From: Campylobacter sp. MG1 | GTDB lineage: Bacteria > Campylobacterota > Campylobacteria > Campylobacterales > Campylobacteraceae | Length of the DNA stretch: 64,000 nucleotides | Reading direction: 5' to 3' | Assembly (NCBI RefSeq): GCF_026616895.1 | Contig: NZ_JANYME010000007.1 | Coordinates: forward strand, 30,003 to 94,002 | Shown here: piece by piece, positions 27,690 to 34,861 of the stretch | How positions within the stretch are numbered: the stretch's first letter is position 1 | Layout: the number at the start of each line of letters is the position of its first letter | The notes under the pieces: model-generated | Databases searched by the model: none | What the model was told of the DNA's origin: nothing | What the model saw: the letters and a program-made list of their open reading frames with translations, nothing else | Made by a program: the position numbers and the translations under genes

Positions 27690-28437
27690 ATTTGGAGTGA
27701 TAGGAAATCCTATCGCTCACTCAAAATCTCCTATAATTCATAATCTATGGTATGAAAGATTAAATATAAATGCTAATTATGAGAAAATTTTAGTAGAAAA
27801 TCCAAATGATTTAAAAAACACAATTTTAAAATATAAAGGTGTTAATGTAACTTTGCCTTATAAAGAAGAAGTTGCAATACTAGCAAATTATAAAGATGAA
27901 GGCGTTATAAACACAAAAGCAGCAAATACTATAATAAATGATAATGGAATTTTAAAAGCTTATAATACTGATATATTTGGCTTTTATGAACCTATAAAAA
28001 ATTACAAAATAAACAATGCCTTAGTAATAGGAGCTGGTGGGGCTGCTAGGGCTGTTTATTATTCTTTAGCAAAAAATAATATAAAAACTAAAGTAATTAA
28101 TAGAAGTAAAAAAGATGATTTTTTATGCGAAGTTCATACGACATTAGATAAATTTGAATTTGATTTAATTATAAACTCAACAAGCGCAAGTTTAAAAAAT
28201 CTACTACCTTTAGAAGAAAATCTTTTAGAAAAACTAGCAAAAAATACAAAAATTGCTTATGATTTAGCATATAATCACGATATATTTTTAGATTTTTGTA
28301 AGTTAAAAAATCCAAATATTATTACTCAAGATGGACTTGATATGCTTATTTTTCAAGCAGCCCTTGCTTTTGAGTATTTTTGCGGAATTTATCCTAACGA
28401 AGATTTAATAAATGAAGCAAGAGAACTTATTAAATAA
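27664..28437 (+). CDS. aroE: Shikimate dehydrogenase
   Basis: The 257-aa NADPH-dependent enzyme reduces 3-dehydroshikimate in aromatic amino-acid synthesis. Substrate site residues are in GNPIAHSKSP and NVTLPYKE (catalytic Lys), and the dinucleotide motif is GAGGAARA. The late LDMLIFQAALAFE helix is typical. The ATG lies 26 nt inside the preceding gene; a start closer to GVIGNP is not available. It ends the block conserved with C. jejuni. Confidence 0.95.
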   Translation: MPFIIKQDKFGVIGNPIAHSKSPIIHNLWYERLNINANYEKILVENPNDLKNTILKYKGVNVTLPYKEEVAILANYKDEGVINTKAANTIINDNGILKAYNTDIFGFYEPIKNYKINNALVIGAGGAARAVYYSLAKNNIKTKVINRSKKDDFLCEVHTTLDKFEFDLIINSTSASLKNLLPLEENLLEKLAKNTKIAYDLAYNHDIFLDFCKLKNPNIITQDGLDMLIFQAALAFEYFCGIYPNEDLINEARELIK

Positions 28438-28783
28438 GAGTATAAAAGGACTAAAGTCATATATTTTTGGCTATGAAAACGAACAAAAAGCTAAAAAATA
28501 CTTAGAAAAAAATAATTTCAAAATAATTAAAACAAATTATAAAACCAAATTTGGAGAAATTGACATAATCGCTTTAAAGGATAAAACCTTGCATTTTATT
28601 GAAGTAAAATCAAGCAAAAATTATGAAAGTGAATATTATTTAACACCAAAAAAATTAGAAAGAATTATAAAATCTATTTATATTTTTAATGAAAATTTTA
28701 AAGAATACGATATTTATAATTACTGCATAGACTTAATATCTATAAATAACAGTCAAATTAATTTTATAGAAAATATAAGCTAG
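28412..28783 (+). CDS. UPF0102 / YraN family endonuclease-like protein
   Basis: The 123-aa protein has the YraN pattern: GYENEQKAKKYLEKNNF, N-Y-K-T-K-F-G-E-I-D-I-I-A (the GEID acidic residues) and LHFIEVKSS (E-x-K). Together these form the metal-binding core of the restriction-endonuclease-like fold. YraN proteins are linked to DNA recombination or transformation, but the substrate is not established. It overlaps aroE by 26 nt, which may mean a slightly too early start. It is the last gene of the operon. Confidence 0.85.
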   Translation: MKQENLLNKSIKGLKSYIFGYENEQKAKKYLEKNNFKIIKTNYKTKFGEIDIIALKDKTLHFIEVKSSKNYESEYYLTPKKLERIIKSIYIFNENFKEYDIYNYCIDLISINNSQINFIENIS

Positions 28784-28798
28784 TCTATGTAAATGTAC

Positions 28799-29098
28799 TT
28801 ATTTTATAAAAAATCTAAATCCTAAATCAATTAAAACAAGCACAATTAAAACAGTAATTAATACATTTAAAGTAGTGTTATTTTTAGGTTTTAACTCGCT
28901 TTTTGCTTTGTCTATTTTATTGATTTTATCATTTAATTGATGTTCAAATCTTATTTGCTCATCGGTTAGTTTTTTGATTTGTTCTTTTAATTCTTGATTT
29001 CTTGTCTTTAGCAAATCTTTTAACTCGTTTTCTAATTCGCTTATATTGTTAGTATCTATTTTTACTAATTCTTTGCTTTGTGTTTTATTTTCTGACAT
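28799..29098 (-). CDS. Tail-anchored coiled-coil protein
   Basis: The 99-aa protein is hypothetical and its family is unknown to me. Residues 15-68 are a Lys/Glu-rich heptad-like coiled coil. A single hydrophobic helix near the C-terminus (about 77-96) ends with RFFIK, so it is probably tail-anchored in the inner membrane with the coil in the cytoplasm. GGAGG lies just upstream of the ATG. It follows the MidA-like gene (25 nt gap) on the same strand. Confidence 0.62.
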   Translation of the reverse strand: MSENKTQSKELVKIDTNNISELENELKDLLKTRNQELKEQIKKLTDEQIRFEHQLNDKINKIDKAKSELKPKNNTTLNVLITVLIVLVLIDLGFRFFIK

Positions 29099-29123
29099 TT
29101 TTACCTCCTGTTTTTTTATATTA

Positions 29124-30041
29124 TCAAAACTTGCTAACTTTATTAAATTCTAAACAATGAAAATTATCGCTAAAGCCAAAAAATAGATATTTAATGGCAT
29201 TTGCGTATTTAATATCGCTAAATTCATCTACTCCAAATTCCATCAAAGCTCTTGATTGTTTTTTAAAGCTATGTTTTAGATTAAGTTTATCAAAATAAAA
29301 GCACAATTCATCATAATTTACATTCCAAGTAATATCACAATTTGCAAATAATTCTTCTAAATTAGCGTTAAATGGGTCAATTAATTGATGATTTTTAAAT
29401 ATTCTTAAACTAAACTCATCATTTAAATATGTAGAAAAATAATCAAATGTTAAAAAATAAAATTCCTTACACTTCTTATCTAAAGCACTTAAAAAATCAT
29501 ATATCATAGGAGAAAATTCCAAGCGTTTTTCAAGTTTATCTTGTAAATATTCATAACTATTTTTATGCTCTTTAAAGATTATTTTGCCATTTTCAACGAA
29601 GCCAAATTTATGATTATCATAAAGCTCACAAGCAAAAGCGTCAAATAATTCATTTGCGATAAAAAAGGCATTATCACTACTAAAATCATCAAAATAATAA
29701 TGTTTAAATTCCACATTCAAATTCTTTTTTTGTAAAGCCCTTAGATTGTCGTGTGGCTCTATGATTTTTACATTAATTTGCTTATAAATTTCAGGGCGTT
29801 TATCTTTTAAATATGTTAAAAAATCTTTTAATAAATACCCTTCATTTGCACCGATTTCTACTATATCAATAGGTAGTTTTAAAATCTTTTCATCAACTAA
29901 AAAAATAAATCTTTTAGCACACAAAAAGCCAAAAAGCTCTCCAACGCTAACAGCTGTATAAAAATCCCCATCTTTACCAACTTTTACACCTTTTTTATAA
30001 TACTCTTTACTCCAAGTATCAAAATATTTGCTAAAAATCAA
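29124..30041 (-). CDS. SAM-dependent methyltransferase, MidA/NDUFAF7 (DUF185) family
   Basis: The 305-aa protein has family blocks GDFYTAVSVGELFGF, the SAM site VEIGANEGYLLKDF and NELFDAFACELY. NDUFAF7 in mitochondria methylates an arginine of complex I. In bacteria the substrate is unclear, although a link to complex I or another respiratory complex is plausible. Its start overlaps the stop of the M23 peptidase gene by 4 nt. Family membership is secure; substrate is not. Confidence 0.85.
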   Translation of the reverse strand: MIFSKYFDTWSKEYYKKGVKVGKDGDFYTAVSVGELFGFLCAKRFIFLVDEKILKLPIDIVEIGANEGYLLKDFLTYLKDKRPEIYKQINVKIIEPHDNLRALQKKNLNVEFKHYYFDDFSSDNAFFIANELFDAFACELYDNHKFGFVENGKIIFKEHKNSYEYLQDKLEKRLEFSPMIYDFLSALDKKCKEFYFLTFDYFSTYLNDEFSLRIFKNHQLIDPFNANLEELFANCDITWNVNYDELCFYFDKLNLKHSFKKQSRALMEFGVDEFSDIKYANAIKYLFFGFSDNFHCLEFNKVSKF

Positions 30042-30823
30042 TTAAAAGCCTTTGCGTTGAATTTATTTACAAAATCAAGTGGGTCAACACTAACGCCTTT
30101 TATAGCAATTCCAAAATGAAGATGAGGCCCACTAACCCTGCCAGTATCTCCACTAAGTCCTATAATATCTGATTGTTTTACAAAATCACCCACTTTTACA
30201 TTAATCTTGCTTAAATGATAATATTGCGAATAAATTCCGTATCCATGATCAATCACAACGCTACCACCTGAATAATATCTATCTTTTGCAATAACTACTA
30301 CTCCATCATTACTAGCTGGAATGCTAACTCCAATTGCTGCTCTAAAATCAGTGCCTGAATGATAACTCTTAAGAGTGTTTTCAAACACCCTAGCACTTCC
30401 AAAAGGGCTTGTAATAACGCTATCTAAAGGGATTATGAAAGGCTTATTAATATATACTTTTTCGGTGCTTTTTGCATAGATTTTCACTGCTTCATCGTAT
30501 TCTTTAGCAATTCTTTCTTGAAGCTTTTTGTTTGGCTTAATAATTGATGGCTTTGCAAGTTTAATTTGCTCTTTTTTATATTCTCCTTCAAGCACTTTAA
30601 GGCTATATTCTTGATTATCTAAAGTAATATTTAAAGTTTTACCACTTGAGCGATAATTTGGGGCTAAAATTAATAAGGTTTTATTATTTATCGGATATTT
30701 TGTGTAAGTGATTTCACTTTTACTAATTATTGGATTTTGAATGCTAATATCAACTTTACCATTTATTAGATTATTTGATAGCAAAAATGTTGTAAAAAAT
30801 GAGATAAAAAATAATTTTTTCAT
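30038..30823 (-). CDS. Periplasmic M23 (LytM) metallopeptidase
   Basis: The 261-aa protein starts at the ATG at 30823 after AAGGAA and a signal peptide follows; an upstream start at 30889 is rejected. An N-terminal beta domain is followed by the LytM core: HSGTDFRAA (zinc ligands His and Asp), the HYGYGI-like strand (seen as DHGYGIYSQYYH) and the HLHFG zinc/catalytic motif (SGPHLHFG). Such enzymes cut peptidoglycan cross-links; in campylobacters relatives set helical cell shape. It overlaps the methyltransferase gene by 4 nt. Confidence 0.9.
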   Translation of the reverse strand: MKKLFFISFFTTFLLSNNLINGKVDISIQNPIISKSEITYTKYPINNKTLLILAPNYRSSGKTLNITLDNQEYSLKVLEGEYKKEQIKLAKPSIIKPNKKLQERIAKEYDEAVKIYAKSTEKVYINKPFIIPLDSVITSPFGSARVFENTLKSYHSGTDFRAAIGVSIPASNDGVVVIAKDRYYSGGSVVIDHGYGIYSQYYHLSKINVKVGDFVKQSDIIGLSGDTGRVSGPHLHFGIAIKGVSVDPLDFVNKFNAKAFN

Positions 30824-30888
30824 AAAATTCCTTAGTAATTTAATATAGAAAAGATTAGCAAAATAGCATAAATATTGAGTTTTTGCCA

Positions 30889-30907
30889 CTTTTTGATTAT
30901 CATTATC
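30889..30907 (+). promoter_or_regulatory. Fur box upstream of the ferrosome-like operon
   Basis: The 19-mer at 30889-30907 matches 14 of 19 positions of the classical Fur consensus, including the contiguous right half ATCATTATC. It lies 66 bp upstream of the first gene's ATG, followed by an AT-rich stretch that could hold the -10 box. It is the best Fur-box match I noticed in the window. It could also affect the divergent M23 gene. Confidence 0.75.
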
Positions 30908-30973
30908 TTATATATTTTATTTTATTTTAAGTTTTAGGGACTACAATCATTTTTGAAAACGAAAGGATTTTTA

Positions 30974-31276
30974 ATGGATAAAGCTAAGGTTTTAAGTGAA
31001 GTTTTAGAATACATTACAATCACTCATCACACAAGTGGTAGATTAAGACTTGATATATCTAGCAAGATAAGAGAATTAAAAGACTTAGAAAGCTACAACA
31101 TTGATGAAGTTTTTAATCTAAAAGGGATTAATGAAGTTAAAGTTAATAAAATCTTAGGCAAGGTTACTATTTTATATGATGATAAAATCATATCAAAACA
31201 AAGCCTTGATAATTTAATCAATGCAAAAAACATTGATGAGATTAACCTAGCTTTAAAGGAGCTTAACATTGCTTGA
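30974..31276 (+). CDS. HMA_2-like small protein, ferrosome (Fez)-like operon gene 1
   Basis: The 100-aa protein starts at the ATG at 30974, after GAAAGGA. It has a heavy-metal-associated-like beta-alpha fold (about 40-100: LKGINEVKVNKILGKVTILYD) without the metal-binding CxxC. Near the N-terminus is THHTSGRLRLDI (HH at 18-19, RLR at 23-25). The same H-H-[ST]-x-x-R-L-R pattern is repeated at the N-terminus of the P-type ATPase at the end of this operon. HMA-like partners accompany the P1B-type ATPase in ferrosome clusters described in other bacteria. Cytoplasmic or membrane-peripheral; exact role unknown. Confidence 0.75.
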   Translation: MDKAKVLSEVLEYITITHHTSGRLRLDISSKIRELKDLESYNIDEVFNLKGINEVKVNKILGKVTILYDDKIISKQSLDNLINAKNIDEINLALKELNIA

Positions 31277-31709
31277 GCTAAGATTTGAAAACCAAGAGTT
31301 TTTGCAAGAACTAGAAAACAGCGATATAAGAAGAGCTTTTGAGCTAGATTTAACTAGCATAAAATTATATGAGTATTATGCTAATTGCTTTAATGATGGT
31401 ATTTTAAAAGATATTTTAAATGCAAAAAAGCAATTAAATCAATTATTAATTAGCGATAATAATGCTTTATTGGTTGAGTGCAGTTTAAATGATGCTTATT
31501 TGCTACTTTTAGCAAAAGAATTTGAAATCGTTCAAGCTTATAAAATAGCGGCTAATGTTTGCAAAGATGAAAAGCTAAAAGACCTTATTTTTAGACTTTG
31601 GGCTAGTTCGGTTAATGAGTATCAGGTGGCTTTAAGAAAAAGCCTTGCGACTAATGAATTTAATGTAGATTCTTTAGTTAGTAATTTTTTAAAAGATATT
31701 TTAAAATAA
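31269..31709 (+). CDS. All-helical, possibly ferritin-like protein in the Fez-like operon
   Basis: The 146-aa protein starts at a TTG at 31269, overlapping the previous gene by 8 nt; no ATG gives the conserved-looking N-terminus. The sequence is almost entirely helical. Its repeated E/Y-bearing helices (FELDLTSIKLYEYY, LLLAKEFEIVQAYKIA, LWASSVNEYQVALRKSL) recall four-helix ferritin-like or rubrerythrin-like bundles. I cannot place a full di-iron E-x-x-H pair, so metal binding is unproven. Context among iron-storage-type genes makes this the most interesting unknown of the operon. Confidence 0.6.
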   Translation: MLELRFENQEFLQELENSDIRRAFELDLTSIKLYEYYANCFNDGILKDILNAKKQLNQLLISDNNALLVECSLNDAYLLLLAKEFEIVQAYKIAANVCKDEKLKDLIFRLWASSVNEYQVALRKSLATNEFNVDSLVSNFLKDILK

Positions 31710-31721
31710 AGGAAGATTATC

Positions 31722-31940
31722 ATGCCAATTCCATTCATATTAGGTGCAGCATTAGGCGTAGCTGCAGTAACAATTTATAATAAAAAAGATAGTATTAAAA
31801 AAAGTATAAGTGAGTTTAATTCTCAAGATTTTGCAAAAAGTGCAGGAAAAATGACAGAAAATGCAATTTTAAAAATCTCAAAACTTAAACCTTGTTGCAA
31901 ATGCGAGAAAGAAGTAGCTAAAAAAAGCTCTAAGAAGTAA
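31722..31940 (+). CDS. Small hydrophobic protein with C-terminal Cys cluster (Fez-like operon)
   Basis: The 72-aa protein has GGAAG upstream of the ATG. A glycine/alanine-rich membrane helix (about 4-20, FILGAALGVAAVTIY) is followed by an amphipathic YtxH-like helix and a Lys-rich tail with PCCKCEK near residues 57-63. The cysteine cluster could bind metal. Small hydrophobic proteins of this kind accompany the ATPase in ferrosome clusters. Specific homology to FezA cannot be judged by eye. Confidence 0.65.
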   Translation: MPIPFILGAALGVAAVTIYNKKDSIKKSISEFNSQDFAKSAGKMTENAILKISKLKPCCKCEKEVAKKSSKK

Positions 31941-31945
31941 AAATT

Positions 31946-32530
31946 ATGCTTACATCAAGTAGGGTTCCGAGTGATCATTTATTAAGCTCTAGTCTTAATA
32001 ATTTTTTTACAACTCAAGATTTAAAAGCAAGTTTAAAGGTAGGAGTTACTAGTTATTTTGCAATTAAAACAAGCAATGATATAGCTAGGAAAGATTATAA
32101 AAACGCAATAGTTTCTGGAATTAGTGGAATTTTAATTAATCAATTTTTAGGAGAAAATAAAATGACAAATAATAATAATCCATATTTAAACAATAATCAA
32201 AATTATAATGTTAATCAAGGATATAATAATCAAAATTATTCTTATAATCCATATTTAAATAATGTTTCAAACAATAATTTAAATAATACTGCAAACAACA
32301 ATCAAAATACAGGCTTTTTAAGTTCGCTAACAACTCAAGGAACAGGGCTTTTTGGCTCTCCTTTAGTAAAAGGAATTTTAATTGGTGCTGCGGTTACTTA
32401 TTTATTAAGCAATAAAGATGCAAAAGATACTTTAGCAAAAGGTGTTGCAAAAATTCAAAGTTTTGCTAGTGCTGCTATTGAAGAATTTAAAGAGCAAGTA
32501 GAAGATGCAAAAGCTTCAATGCAAGAATAA
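31946..32530 (+). CDS. Asn-rich membrane-associated protein (Fez-like operon)
   Basis: The protein has 194 aa in three parts: residues 1-72 with a hydrophobic segment (KVGVTSYFAIKTSNDIA to ISGILINQFLG), a low-complexity Asn/Tyr/Gln linker (about 74-125), and a C-terminal Gly/Ala membrane helix (GILIGAAVTYLL) followed by an amphipathic helix. An in-frame ATG at 32162 is preceded by GGAGAAAATAAA, a good ribosome binding site, so a second 122-aa product starting at the Asn-rich part is likely. The gene overlaps the ATPase by 26 nt. A scaffold or membrane-coating function is speculation. Confidence 0.65.
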   Translation: MLTSSRVPSDHLLSSSLNNFFTTQDLKASLKVGVTSYFAIKTSNDIARKDYKNAIVSGISGILINQFLGENKMTNNNNPYLNNNQNYNVNQGYNNQNYSYNPYLNNVSNNNLNNTANNNQNTGFLSSLTTQGTGLFGSPLVKGILIGAAVTYLLSNKDAKDTLAKGVAKIQSFASAAIEEFKEQVEDAKASMQE

Positions 32531-34583
32531 TTGTAAGGTTATTCATCACTCTAAAAATCGTCTTAGAATTAGGCTAAATACGCTTAATAATCTAAGCGAT
32601 AATCATTTATTAGTAAGTGAGTTTAATCTTAATTTTTCTGGTGTTTTTGTAAGTGTTAATAATGCTTCAAAAAGCTTAGTTTTTACAAGTTCAAAAGAAA
32701 TTGATAATAATTTAGCTCAAAAAATATTAGATTTTTTTAGCACTTATGAAATTAAGCAATTAAAAAAAGCAAAAGAAACTCCAAGTAAGGCTATGATTTA
32801 TTCATCTATTTTAGCTTTAGCAAATAGCTATAAAACAAGCCCTATTTATGATGGTTTTGTTTCTAGCGCAACTGCATTGCCTTTATTAAAAGAAGGAACT
32901 TTAGAACTTATTGAAAATGGCTTAACTTCAAAAGTATTAGAAGCAGCAGCAGTAGGAGTTTCTTTATATAGAAAAGATTATAAGGCAGCAAATAGCACTA
33001 ATTTAATGCTAAATATTGGCGAATATATTGAAGAAAGCGTAGTGGCAAAAAGTGATGATTTGATAAAAGAACTAGCAAAACCACAAATAACTCACGCTTG
33101 GGTAGAAGTTAATCAAGAGCTTGTTAAAAAAAGTGCGAAAGATTTGGTAGTAGGGGATATTGTAGTGGTATCTCAAGGAGATAATATAGCAGTTGATGGT
33201 TATATTGTTGATGGGATTGCTAGTATTAATCAAGTTTCTATGACAGGAGAAGCCCAAGCAGTTACTAAAAGTCGTGGAGATAGGGTTTTAAGTGGAACCG
33301 TGGTAGTTGAAGGTCGTATTAAAATATGGGCTGAAAGTGTTGGAGAAAATACGTCAACGGCTAAGATTTTACATTATATGAAAGATTGCTTAGAAGAAAA
33401 ATCAAAAATAGGGCAAAAAGCTTATAAATTAGCAGATAGTTTAGTGCCTGTTACTTTAGGACTTGCTGGACTTGCATATTTATATAAAGGAAGTGCAGCG
33501 ATGGCTAGTGTGCTTCAGGCTGATTATTCTTGTGCTTTAAAACTAGCAACTCCTGTGGCATTTAAAAGTGCTATTTCTTATGCAGGAAGAAGACAGATAT
33601 TGCTTAAAGGTAGCACTGCTTTAGAGAATTTAAGCTCGGTTGATACTTTTGTATTTGATAAAACAGGTACATTAACTTATGGAGATTTAAAAGTTGAAAG
33701 CGTTCATGTGTTTAGCCCAAAATATGATGAAAAATCATTGTTAAATTTAAGTGCAAGTGCTGAAGAGCATTATTTTCACCCTGTTGCAGAAGCTATAGTA
33801 AAGGCTGCTAAAGAGCGTGAATTTTCTCATATTAATCACGGAGAAGTGGAATTTATAGTAGCACACGGCGTTAAAACTAGTATTGATAATGAAGAAGTAA
33901 TAATTGGCTCAAGGCACTTTTTAGAAGATGATGAAGGTGTTGATTTTTCTAGGGCTAATGCAAATATTAAAGAACTTTTAGCTAAAGGACTAACTCTTTT
34001 ATATGTAGCAAAATCTAAAGAATTATTAGGTGTAATTGCTATGAAAGATGAAATTAGAAGTAATGTTAAAGAAATTTTAACAAAGCTTAAGCAAAACGGC
34101 GTAAAAGAATTAGTAATGCTAACAGGCGATATTGAAAGTAGGGCTTTAGAAGTTGCAAAAGAACTTGGGATTGATAAGGTTTATGCAGAGCTTTTACCAC
34201 AAGATAAAGCAAATATTTTAGCTAGTTTAAAAGCTCAAGGCAAAAAAGTAGCCTTTATAGGCGATGGTATAAATGACGCTCCGTCGTTAGTCCAAGCTGA
34301 TGTTGGAATTTCTATGCAAAAAGGTGCTGATTTAGCAAAAGCTAGTGCTGATATTGGATTACTAAGAGATGATTTTGCTTGTATTTTAGAAGCAAAAGTT
34401 ATAGCTAATGAAACTATGAAAAAAATTGATAAAAACTTTAGCACAACGGTATGGGTTAATTCATTCATATTAGGTGCTGCAACACTTGGTTTATTAAGCC
34501 CGGCAGCTACTGCATTTGCTCATAATGGCACAACTATTGGCTTATTAGCAAGTGCTGTAAAACATAAAAGATTATTTAATTAG
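32505..34583 (+). CDS. P1B-type ATPase, FezB-like (P1B-6 candidate)
   Basis: The 692-aa protein has an N-terminal HMA-like region with IHHSKNRLRIRL (HH 14-15, RLRIR 19-23), the actuator motif TGE (247-249), a membrane motif SCALK (342-346) where copper pumps have CPC, phosphorylation site DKTGT (D385), the P1B-specific HP pair (425-426), GDGIND (586-591) and a last-helix HNGTT (673-677). It is therefore a metal-transporting P1B ATPase of neither the CPC (Cu, Zn) nor SPC (Co) class. In ferrosome clusters the P1B-6 ATPase FezB is proposed to load iron into a membrane-bounded granule. The operon context and Fur box support that role; metal specificity is inferred. Confidence 0.85.
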   Translation: MQKLQCKNNCKVIHHSKNRLRIRLNTLNNLSDNHLLVSEFNLNFSGVFVSVNNASKSLVFTSSKEIDNNLAQKILDFFSTYEIKQLKKAKETPSKAMIYSSILALANSYKTSPIYDGFVSSATALPLLKEGTLELIENGLTSKVLEAAAVGVSLYRKDYKAANSTNLMLNIGEYIEESVVAKSDDLIKELAKPQITHAWVEVNQELVKKSAKDLVVGDIVVVSQGDNIAVDGYIVDGIASINQVSMTGEAQAVTKSRGDRVLSGTVVVEGRIKIWAESVGENTSTAKILHYMKDCLEEKSKIGQKAYKLADSLVPVTLGLAGLAYLYKGSAAMASVLQADYSCALKLATPVAFKSAISYAGRRQILLKGSTALENLSSVDTFVFDKTGTLTYGDLKVESVHVFSPKYDEKSLLNLSASAEEHYFHPVAEAIVKAAKEREFSHINHGEVEFIVAHGVKTSIDNEEVIIGSRHFLEDDEGVDFSRANANIKELLAKGLTLLYVAKSKELLGVIAMKDEIRSNVKEILTKLKQNGVKELVMLTGDIESRALEVAKELGIDKVYAELLPQDKANILASLKAQGKKVAFIGDGINDAPSLVQADVGISMQKGADLAKASADIGLLRDDFACILEAKVIANETMKKIDKNFSTTVWVNSFILGAATLGLLSPAATAFAHNGTTIGLLASAVKHKRLFN

Positions 34584-34602
34584 GTAAAACTAATTAAATA
34601 AT
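34571..34602 (+). terminator. Inverted repeat at the end of the Fez-like operon
   Basis: A perfect 13-bp inverted repeat (34571-34583 with 34590-34602, 6-nt loop) begins within the last codons of the ATPase gene. It is AT-rich and followed by an AT-rich tract, so it is a plausible but weak terminator. Confidence 0.5.
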
Positions 34603-34717
34603 TTAAAATTAAATTAGTTTTTATTTTATCATTTTAAATTTATCTTACTGAGTATTAACTTATCATCTATAATATTTACGGAACTTAAACTAATTTTTAC
34701 TCCTTGATACAAAGCTC

Positions 34718-34746
34718 TAAAATCCCTATAAATACAAGGGATTTTA
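34718..34746. promoter_or_regulatory. Inverted repeat upstream of the first porin gene
   Basis: TAAAATCCCT (34718-34727) and AGGGATTTTA (34737-34746) form a perfect 10-bp stem with a 9-nt loop, 116 bp before the porin start and about 75 bp upstream of a likely -10 (TAACAT, 34823-34828). It could be a second terminator or an operator. The rest of the 278-bp gap (34584-34861) shows only AT-rich promoter DNA. Confidence 0.45.
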
Positions 34747-34861
34747 AGTTTTAGCTATCAATACAAAATATTAAAATTTTCAATTTTTATATAACTTTAA
34801 GCTTAATTTTCAAATTTTATGCTAACATACTCCTACATTTTACAAAATAAAAGGAGAAAAA

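Noticed and set aside
32165..32320. Repetitive AAT-rich stretch as a possible CRISPR or DNA tandem repeat
   Set aside because: The repetition is codon-level Asn/Tyr/Gln low complexity inside an open frame, with no regular repeat-spacer unit. No CRISPR array is visible anywhere in the window.
27664..32530. Three gene pairs with exactly 26-nt overlaps (27664-27689, 28412-28437, 32505-32530)
   Set aside because: Overlap lengths are limited by frame and by the nearest available start; there is no shared sequence, so the coincidence carries no signal.
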